Below, in pieces: positions 56,989-64,000 of a DNA stretch of 64,000 bases (within the stretch, counting starts at the first letter, position 1; each line of letters begins with the position of its first letter). The translations under genes were made by a program, and so were the position numbers. Origin of the DNA: Nitrospirota bacterium (lineage in GTDB: Bacteria; Nitrospirota; Nitrospiria; Nitrospirales; Nitrospiraceae); assembly GCA_030682135.1 (NCBI GenBank), contig JAUXQT010000003.1, positions 1-64,000 on the forward strand, given 5' to 3'. Below the pieces are notes generated by a model. The model made no database searches. It had not been told where the DNA came from and was given only the letters and a program-made list of their open reading frames with translations.

Positions 56989-58176
56989 ATGCCCGTTCCA
57001 AACTTTACCCCCCCACGCCGGCTGCTCCTTGGCCCAGGACCCAGCATGGTGCATCCACGAGTGCTCCGCGCGCTCTCGACTCCTCTGGTCGGCCACCTGG
57101 ACCCGGCCTTTCTCGGGATCATGAACGATATCCAAGCCCTGTTGCGCGGCGTCTTTCAGACCAAGAATCGGTTCACCATCGCAGTCTCCGGCACCGGCTC
57201 AGCCGGGATGGAAGCGTCGATGGTGAATATCGTTGAACCGGGCGATACCGTGATCGTCGGGATCAATGGTGTGTTTGGCACAAGATGGGCCACCATCGTC
57301 GAACGTTGCGGTGGCAAGGCCATTCGCGTGGAGGCTCCCTGGGGACAGATCATAGAACCAGAGGCCATCGAGCAGGCACTCCGCCAATCCGGCCCGGTGA
57401 AGGCCGTGGCCATCGTCCATGCGGAAACTTCGACCGGCGTCTGGCAGCCGCTTGAGCTTATCGCCCGCCTCTGCCGCGAGCATGACAGCCTGTTCCTCGT
57501 CGATGCCGTGACTTCGTTGGGAGGCGCCCCGGTCGAGGTCGATCGTTGGGGCATCGATGTCTGTTATAGCGGCACACAGAAATGTCTGAGTTGTCCCCCC
57601 GGCCTGTCTCCCTTCACCCTCAGCGAGCGCGCATGGGCCGCGATCAAAGCCAGGCGCACGCCCTGCCAGAGTTGGTACTTGGATCTATCATTGATCTCGG
57701 ACTACTGGGCTGAAGGCACGAGGGCATACCATCACACGGCCCCGATCTCCATGCTCTACGCGCTACGGGAAGCGTTGCGCCTCGTCGACGAAGAAGGATT
57801 GCCGACACGCTTCGCGCGCCATCAACTCAATAGCGACGCCTTGACCGCGGGCTTGATCGAACTTGGACTTCAGCCCCTTCCCCCCGCGGGATATCGACTC
57901 CCGATGTTGACCTGTGTCACAGTCCCCTCCCATATTCCTGAAGCGGAGATACGGGCGGATCTGCTCACGATGTATGGCATTGAAATCGGCGGGGGGCTCG
58001 GCCCTCTCACTGGTAAGGTCTGGCGTATCGGCTTCATGGGCGAATCATCGACCGAAGCCCATGTCTTAACCCTGCTCAATGCGTTGGAAGAACTATTTAT
58101 TCGCGGCGGGTGGTTGTCCACTCCCGGAGTCGGACTCCAAGCCGCAGCACGAGTCTATAACCGCAAGGCGTCTTAA
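56989..58176 (+). CDS. alanine--glyoxylate / serine--pyruvate aminotransferase family protein
   Basis: LLLGPGPSMVHPRVLRAL, VDAVTSLGGAPVEVDRWGIDVCYSGTQKCLSCPPGLSP. Confidence 0.92.
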   Translation: MPVPNFTPPRRLLLGPGPSMVHPRVLRALSTPLVGHLDPAFLGIMNDIQALLRGVFQTKNRFTIAVSGTGSAGMEASMVNIVEPGDTVIVGINGVFGTRWATIVERCGGKAIRVEAPWGQIIEPEAIEQALRQSGPVKAVAIVHAETSTGVWQPLELIARLCREHDSLFLVDAVTSLGGAPVEVDRWGIDVCYSGTQKCLSCPPGLSPFTLSERAWAAIKARRTPCQSWYLDLSLISDYWAEGTRAYHHTAPISMLYALREALRLVDEEGLPTRFARHQLNSDALTAGLIELGLQPLPPAGYRLPMLTCVTVPSHIPEAEIRADLLTMYGIEIGGGLGPLTGKVWRIGFMGESSTEAHVLTLLNALEELFIRGGWLSTPGVGLQAAARVYNRKAS

Positions 58177-58196
58177 CGGCAAAGGACATCGATCTC

Positions 58197-58799
58197 ATGG
58201 ATAACAAACCATTACTCTGGGTACTCGGTGGCGCGTCCTTTGCGTTTGTCGCCGTCATCACCTACTGGGTCTTTGCCCTGACATTGGCCAATCAGATGAA
58301 GGCTGATCTCGTTCCGCCGGCAAAGGCCGCGTCGTATATCCACGCCTTGATCGAAGCCAACCGGAAAAACTACACGGAAAACGTCGTGGACAAACTCCGC
58401 AAGGCAGGACTCGCGGTCGCGATCGAACATTGGCGGGACGAAAAAGGCGTGCCCCTTCCTGCCCAATTTCTCTTGGAGTCCGGGCGGCTGGTCGCACAAA
58501 AGGATCTCAAGTTCACCTTCCGGCTCGCCAGCATGACGCCGATCTACGTCTGGAATGGTGCCACGACGGACTTCGAGCGAAAAGGGCTCGACACCGTCAC
58601 CAAAGATCCCTCAAAACCATTCGGGGGGTTCGTCAGGCTCGACGGTGGCCGCTACTATCAAACGATTTATCCGGATCTCGCGGTCGCTCAATCCTGCGTC
58701 ACTTGTCACAACGAACATCCCAACAGCCCGCGCCGCGACTACAAAGTCGGCGATGTGATGGGCGGCATCATTATCACCATCCCCATCGATATACCATGA
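58197..58799 (+). CDS. DUF3365-like membrane-anchored c-haem protein
   Basis: N-terminal TM; ...DLAVAQSCVTCHNEHPNSPRRDYKVGDVMGGIIITIPI with CxxCH. Confidence 0.85.
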   Translation: MDNKPLLWVLGGASFAFVAVITYWVFALTLANQMKADLVPPAKAASYIHALIEANRKNYTENVVDKLRKAGLAVAIEHWRDEKGVPLPAQFLLESGRLVAQKDLKFTFRLASMTPIYVWNGATTDFERKGLDTVTKDPSKPFGGFVRLDGGRYYQTIYPDLAVAQSCVTCHNEHPNSPRRDYKVGDVMGGIIITIPIDIP

Positions 58800-60010
58800 T
58801 GCAATCCTTTGCCATTCGCTCCGTGCGTGCCATCGATGGGACCGGTCGAACGATCGAACGGGCCACGGTGATTATTCGAGGAAAGACCATTGCCGCCGTC
58901 GGGCCGGATCGAGAGCTCGCGATCCCGCGCGGTGCGACCAAGATCGATGGCCGGGGACTAACCCTCTTGCCGGGATTGATCGACTGTCACGTGCACTTCT
59001 GCCTCGGAGCCGAGCCGGATGTCGTCGAGGCGATTGCGAACGAGACGCCCGCGCTGACATTGCTCAAGTCGAGCCGGGCGGCGCACCAGACCTTGGAGGC
59101 AGGTGTGACCACCGTGCGCGACGTCGGGTCGCGAGACCATGCCATCTTTACGTTGAAGCAGGCCATCGATACGGGCCTCGTGCCAGGTCCCCGCATCGTC
59201 GGAGCGGGCCTGGCGATTTGCATGATCGGCGGCCATGCCCGGTTTATCGGTCAGGAAGTGCAAGGGGTCGAACAAGTCCGCGCTGTCGTACGAGCACAAA
59301 TCGCCGCTGGAGCCGGCGTCATTAAAGTCATCGCCTCGGGCGGTGTCCTCACGCCTGGCACTTCGCCGGACCAGGCCCAAATGACCGTGGAAGAACTCAG
59401 GGCCGCCGTGGAAGAAGCCGGGCAAGCGGGGCGGAAAGTCGCTGCCCATGCCCATGGATCGTCGGGGATGAAAAATGCCGTGCGCGCCGGAGTCCATTCG
59501 ATCGAGCATGCCACGCTCATGGACGAAGAAGCCGCCAGCATGATGCGAGGACAGGGGGTCTTCATGGTCCCAACCCTCTCCGCGCTGGCCACCACTGCCG
59601 CCTGCCGCCTTGGGTGCGGGGTGCCGGACAGTGCTCGCGACAAGGCCAAATCGATGACGAAACGTCATGCCGTCAGCTTCAAGAACGCCCTGCGTGACGG
59701 CATCCAGATTGCGATGGGCACCGACGCGGGCACGCCCTTTAACTTTCATGGCGAGAACGCCCAGGAGCTCGAACGGATGGTCGCCTTCGGCATGAGCCCG
59801 ATGCAGGCCATTCTCGCCTCGACCTCCGCCGCCGCGCGTTTAATCGGCATTCAGGATCAGGTGGGAACCATCGAGAAGGGGAAAGTGGCCGACCTTCTGC
59901 TGATCGAAGGCAATCCGATCCGCCATATCGACCTGCTCCGCGACCGGAGCCGGATTGTCGGGGTCATGCAGGCGGGCAAGTGGGCGGCAGGGCCTCTCTC
60001 CAAGACGTGA
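58796..60010 (+). CDS. amidohydrolase family protein (imidazolonepropionase-like)
   Basis: LTLLPGLIDCHVHFCLG, AAHAHGSSGMKNAVRAGVHSIEHATLMDEE; ATGA overlap with upstream gene. Confidence 0.92.
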   Translation: MMQSFAIRSVRAIDGTGRTIERATVIIRGKTIAAVGPDRELAIPRGATKIDGRGLTLLPGLIDCHVHFCLGAEPDVVEAIANETPALTLLKSSRAAHQTLEAGVTTVRDVGSRDHAIFTLKQAIDTGLVPGPRIVGAGLAICMIGGHARFIGQEVQGVEQVRAVVRAQIAAGAGVIKVIASGGVLTPGTSPDQAQMTVEELRAAVEEAGQAGRKVAAHAHGSSGMKNAVRAGVHSIEHATLMDEEAASMMRGQGVFMVPTLSALATTAACRLGCGVPDSARDKAKSMTKRHAVSFKNALRDGIQIAMGTDAGTPFNFHGENAQELERMVAFGMSPMQAILASTSAAARLIGIQDQVGTIEKGKVADLLLIEGNPIRHIDLLRDRSRIVGVMQAGKWAAGPLSKT

Positions 60011-60066
60011 ACAGTGATGAGTGACGCGTGAAAGGTTTTCCAGACCCGCCTTTCTACATTGTACGT

Positions 60067-60708
60067 CTAACGTCTTTCATAGAACAATTCGAGCGCACTG
60101 GCAAAGCCCTTGATGCGTCCGTTGCGGAACACGTCCTCGAGCTGACCACGTAGCGATCTGACACCTCCCTCGTCACCACGATTCGCCACCCCTTGGGACA
60201 GCAGCATCTCCGTGGCCACCTCGACGAGCCGCTGCTTGCGCCCCTCCATCTCAACCGTGACGAGCTCCTCCATGGCCTCCGAGGCCCGTTCCCGAATGAT
60301 GGCTTCCTTGAACGTGTCGTATCCTTGATCCGCCACCGTCCGCTCGCGAATCACGGCGAGTTCCGCTTTGATCCGCTTCACGTCTTTCATCAAGACCGCA
60401 AAGATTTCCTTCCGCCCCTCATCGAAGAGCTTTTGCTCCATCTCGTCGAGAATGATCGCAGGGTCGGCGACTTCCTCCCGTGAGGTTTCATCCCCCCAAT
60501 TGAGCCGATCGTAGTTCCGCCGCTTCTCCGGATCGCCAACGATTTCATACGCCGCATTGAGCTCACGGATCTTGGCTTCCGCTTGTGTGCTCTCGGGGTG
60601 GCGATCAGGATGGTGCTGAAAGACCAGCTTCCGGTACGCCTTCTTGATCGCGTCGTCGGACGCGTCGCGTGAGACCCCCAGCACCCGATAGAAGTCGATT
60701 CGTGCCAT
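60067..60708 (-). CDS. DnaJ domain-containing protein
   Basis: DFYRVLGVSRDASDDAIKKAYRKLVFQHHPDRHPES (HPD present). Confidence 0.92.
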   Translation of the reverse strand: MARIDFYRVLGVSRDASDDAIKKAYRKLVFQHHPDRHPESTQAEAKIRELNAAYEIVGDPEKRRNYDRLNWGDETSREEVADPAIILDEMEQKLFDEGRKEIFAVLMKDVKRIKAELAVIRERTVADQGYDTFKEAIIRERASEAMEELVTVEMEGRKQRLVEVATEMLLSQGVANRGDEGGVRSLRGQLEDVFRNGRIKGFASALELFYERR

Positions 60709-60878
60709 GGCGGCGACTATAGCATGGGACTTCGCCGGGCTTCACCTCGTCCTCTGCATTGAAACAGTCGCACCTGGCGTGACTCCCAACGGCCTGCGGC
60801 GTGTGAATTAATCGCTTCAAAATCAGCCTGAATCGCGCGCCCCCTTGACATCCCCTTAAAGCGGCTTATGGTGTAAGC

Positions 60879-61550
60879 ATGACTAACACACCGCCACCCA
60901 AAGCCCTGACCCACGACGAGAAGAAAGCTGCCGATGCGGCCTTTGCCGGTCGCCCCTTCGATGAGTCCTGGTCTGCTGCCGCCCGAGCCGTCTACGACGG
61001 TATTGTGAAGGCCTTGCCCCCCGCAGACGCTGTGAGCCCTGCTCCCTCCACCGTGGAAGAATCCGCAGAGGCTCCGTCCGCGCAGCATCAAACGCACGAG
61101 GCTCAAGAGCCTCTCTCGCTCGAACCGGTCGATGGGCAAGAGTTGGTAGAGGGGACGGTCCTGCCTCCGGCCATTCGCGACCGGGACGCAGCCATTCAAG
61201 CCGGGACCTTGATCGACGTGACACCGACTGCCCTGCAACTCGGCATCACCTTCCCGGTCACGATCACCAGGCCGCTCTGGGAAGTGGGCATTGTCACCAC
61301 CCATGCACTCCCTGAAGCAGATCAAACCAACCGGTTGCGCGACATTCTCATGGCCTTTCGCCTGCGCCTGGCCAGTCTGACCACCGTGTCGCCCCTGCTC
61401 GACTTTCCCGTTCTTCTGGCCTTACCGCCAAGCACGGTGCCACAACCAGTGCCCTTGTTCGCGCTGATTCAGCCGGATCCCACGCACCAGGCGAATGTGA
61501 CGCTGCTGCTGCCGAACGAAGTGTCGCTCTCCATTACCTCACTGAATTGA
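60879..61550 (+). CDS. hypothetical protein
   Basis: 223 aa ORF with coding-like composition between convergent/divergent neighbours. Confidence 0.7.
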   Translation: MTNTPPPKALTHDEKKAADAAFAGRPFDESWSAAARAVYDGIVKALPPADAVSPAPSTVEESAEAPSAQHQTHEAQEPLSLEPVDGQELVEGTVLPPAIRDRDAAIQAGTLIDVTPTALQLGITFPVTITRPLWEVGIVTTHALPEADQTNRLRDILMAFRLRLASLTTVSPLLDFPVLLALPPSTVPQPVPLFALIQPDPTHQANVTLLLPNEVSLSITSLN

Positions 61551-61612
61551 CAGGCTGTTCTCAGACAGCGAGTCCAACACCCGTGAAGCGTATCTCGTGA
61601 AGCGTCGTTCGT

Positions 61613-62959
61613 TCAGGATTCAGACGCTTCACGTTTCACGAACGACGAGAGTCCCTTTTTTAGCAGCTTGCAGGCTAGCGCACGTTCGTCCGCCTCCGTT
61701 GTAATCGTCCCATCGATGCGCGCATCTAATAATTTCCCCAAGATCGTCCCGTACTGCGGTCCTGGCTGCAGCCCCATGGACTGAAGATCTCGTCCCATGA
61801 GTGCCGTTTTGATCGTTCGATTCTTCATATAGGCCACAAGTTGTCTCTTCAGGCGGCTCAATATCGCCGCTTGCTGTAGACGCATCTGCTTTGCCAGAAC
61901 CAGGACGAGCGTCTCATCAGGAAGATCGACCAAGAGGCGATAGACCTGCGACGGGTGTACAACTCTCTCATCGGCCAGTCTCTTCAGAACACGATCGGCC
62001 AACGGTCCACCGGCACGCACCTTCCTGGCCTGTTCCCGTGACAACGCGAGCCGCCTGATCATCGCCGCCACCACAGCCTGGCTCGACTCGCTCGAGAGAG
62101 CCATGAAATAGACGATCGGCTTGTCGATCTCACGATCCGGGAATCGACCTGTCCACCAGACAAGCGCCTTGGGAAGGGTCGTCACCACTCGCTTCACGTT
62201 CGTCGTGTAGCTCAAACGGCGATGAAGAAACCGGAGCAGCGTCAACTGCGACAACCGCGCCATCACTCGCACCGGATCGCGCTCGCCGAGCAGCAACAGA
62301 ATTTCGTTCTGCAATCGAGGACCGGAGAGTTGCTGGATCAGATTCGTAGAGGCCGCCTGCGCAAGCAAGCGACTCGTATTCCGCTCAAGGCGGAACTTGA
62401 GCCGTTGTTCGAACCGGATCGCTCTGAAGATGCGAGTGGGATCGTCCTGAAAGCTGCCTGCGTGCAGCACGCGGATCGTACGCGCACGAAGGTCGCGCTG
62501 CCCTCCATAGGCATCGAGCAGCCGTCCGAACTGTCCAGGATTCAGCTGCAGCGCGATGGCATTGATAGTGAAATCACGCCGGTAGAGATCCTCTTCGATC
62601 GACGCAGGCTGAACCGTCGGCAGAATACCTGGCAAGGCGTAGGACTCTCGCCTGGTCGTCGCGATATCCATCTTGAGCCCGTCAGGAAATACTAACCTCG
62701 CCGTTGCAAACCGTTCGAATACCGCAAGCCCGGCGCGATAGCGGTCGGCAACCAGTCGAGCGAAGGCAACACCGTCTCCCTCCACCGTCAGATCGAGATC
62801 CAGGGTCACATGCCCCAGCAGCAAATCCCGAACCACGCCGCCCACGAGATACAGGGACGCACCCCGTTCATCCGCGAGAGCTCCAAGCTCACGAAGAAGA
62901 GAGTGACGCTCTTGAGGGAGGCGATTCAATAGATTGCGACTAGTCATCCGACCCTTCAT
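61613..62959 (-). CDS. CCA tRNA nucleotidyltransferase / poly(A) polymerase-family protein
   Basis: LYLVGGVVRDLLLGHVTLDLDLTVEGDG, RRDFTINAIALQL, LDAYGGQRDLRARTIRVLHAGSFQDDPTRIFRAIRFEQRL. Confidence 0.92.
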   Translation of the reverse strand: MKGRMTSRNLLNRLPQERHSLLRELGALADERGASLYLVGGVVRDLLLGHVTLDLDLTVEGDGVAFARLVADRYRAGLAVFERFATARLVFPDGLKMDIATTRRESYALPGILPTVQPASIEEDLYRRDFTINAIALQLNPGQFGRLLDAYGGQRDLRARTIRVLHAGSFQDDPTRIFRAIRFEQRLKFRLERNTSRLLAQAASTNLIQQLSGPRLQNEILLLLGERDPVRVMARLSQLTLLRFLHRRLSYTTNVKRVVTTLPKALVWWTGRFPDREIDKPIVYFMALSSESSQAVVAAMIRRLALSREQARKVRAGGPLADRVLKRLADERVVHPSQVYRLLVDLPDETLVLVLAKQMRLQQAAILSRLKRQLVAYMKNRTIKTALMGRDLQSMGLQPGPQYGTILGKLLDARIDGTITTEADERALACKLLKKGLSSFVKREASES

Positions 62960-63186
62960 GGGACGTCATTGTAGCAACCTCCTGCACTGGGAGGAACAGT
63001 GGTTTTCGGCATAGGCTTGCCCACACAAGGAAGCGGCGAAGATGCGCCGCAAATTTCACCGCAGTTCTCCGTCGCACATCGAGTAATGCAACTATCTGGG
63101 AAAGGCCGATGGATGTCCTCGCAAAGCTGGCGCTCAATGCCCCAATAGGGCTCTGGCTCATCGGCGAAGACGACGATTTCGCCCAT
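62956..63186 (-). CDS. small Cys-rich hypothetical protein
   Basis: MGEIVVFADEPEPYWGIERQLCEDIHRPFPDSCITRCATENCGEICGASSPLPCVGKPMPKTTVPPSAGGCYNDVP; stop overlaps the next ATG as ATGA. Confidence 0.5.
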   Translation of the reverse strand: MGEIVVFADEPEPYWGIERQLCEDIHRPFPDSCITRCATENCGEICGASSPLPCVGKPMPKTTVPPSAGGCYNDVP

Positions 63187-63643
63187 GACACCCCCCCATT
63201 CGGGGGATGCCCGACTCACCGATACGCCGTTTCCTCCCTGAGCCACACTCATCTGCAGGCTGCGATACGTTACCCTGCACATATTTATCGCAGCACCTTG
63301 TTGCAATTTGCGCCAGGCGACTCTAGAGCATTGCCCTTAATTTACTCACGTTAGCGACGGTCACTCCCTCCGTACCCTCTCACCACGCTGAACGCAACGC
63401 CTCTATCTATGCGGAATTAACGACCTCGCGCCTAGCGGATCACTTCGTTCGTGCGCACGGCACACCTCCTGCTATTCAACTTCACACATGCGTGATTTCA
63501 CCAAAATATCACCACCGGTGAGCAACGTGAGAGCGGCCGGCGGTCAGTGATCTGCGTAGTTTTCAGTTGGGGGTGATCACACGAATCCTTTTTCTCACAT
63601 CACGCTCTCATTTTCACGAACTTCAACCATCGAGGGGTTTCAC

Positions 63644-64000
63644 ATGTCGGACCTAAGACGCACGAAGGAAACGACGGCCGTGATACCAATGCGCCAATCG
63701 CTCGGGAGAGGTGTGCTGCACCTGGCCATAGCATCGAGTAGCGTCATGCTGTTAGTTGCGTGTGGGAGCGAAGACGCTGCAGCACCACCGGCTCCAGTCG
63801 CGAGCGCCTGTTCCAGCGCGATCAGCAACGCGACCGGCAAATGGGTGACGGTGGCCAACAATTCATTCGTACCCCCTGGCGGGGCGGGGAAGAGCTTCTT
63901 CAGTTTTAATCAACCCTCGATCAACAGGGATGGCAAAGTCGTCTTTCGGGCACGGGCGAAGGCGGCAGGGGGGGGTGCGGGTGGAGAACCACATCGAGGC
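63644..64000 (+). CDS. lipoprotein, possible tandem-repeat anchor protein (truncated by window end)
   Basis: VMLLVACGSED lipobox; FNQPSINRDGKVVFRARAK resembles DGxVVFRA repeat units; no stop before the window end. Confidence 0.7.
   Translation, partial: MSDLRRTKETTAVIPMRQSLGRGVLHLAIASSSVMLLVACGSEDAAAPPAPVASACSSAISNATGKWVTVANNSFVPPGGAGKSFFSFNQPSINRDGKVVFRARAKAAGGGAGGEPHRG

Noticed and set aside
63968-63974. G7 run near the window end as a phase-variation tract
   Set aside because: Too close to the window end to judge gene context; run is short

Overview
GC-rich chromosomal window, about 60 genes on both strands. The gene complement and style look like Nitrospira (inferred from protein families only; not tested). 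Core content: two-subunit pyruvate carboxylase, SthA-type transhydrogenase, thiamine genes (TenA, ThiD), PrmA, a MutS-like ATPase, an MFS/PlsC/acyl-ACP-synthetase fusion, an Lhr-like helicase, a CCA-adding-type nucleotidyltransferase, DnaJ, and a hybrid histidine kinase operon. Accessory content: an FRG-domain protein, an MntA/HepT-type toxin-antitoxin pair whose hepT appears frameshifted at its start, and a trypsin-like protease region. The strongest unexplained signals are: (1) two families of intergenic palindromic elements (about 123 nt, 11 copies plus a half copy; about 95 nt, 5 copies) whose stems differ in sequence between copies but stay complementary, which suggests structured RNA/DNA elements; several overlap gene starts or stops; (2) a HAMP-like membrane protein fused to a type IV pseudopilin, next to a paralogue without the pilin and upstream of a hybrid kinase; (3) a truncated copy of the Lhr helicase 5' end on the far side of that operon, so the operon is bracketed by diverged direct repeats; (4) heptanucleotide tandem repeats, both intergenic and inserted in frame in the helicase gene. 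No tRNA, rRNA, CRISPR array, transposase or integrase was recognised.
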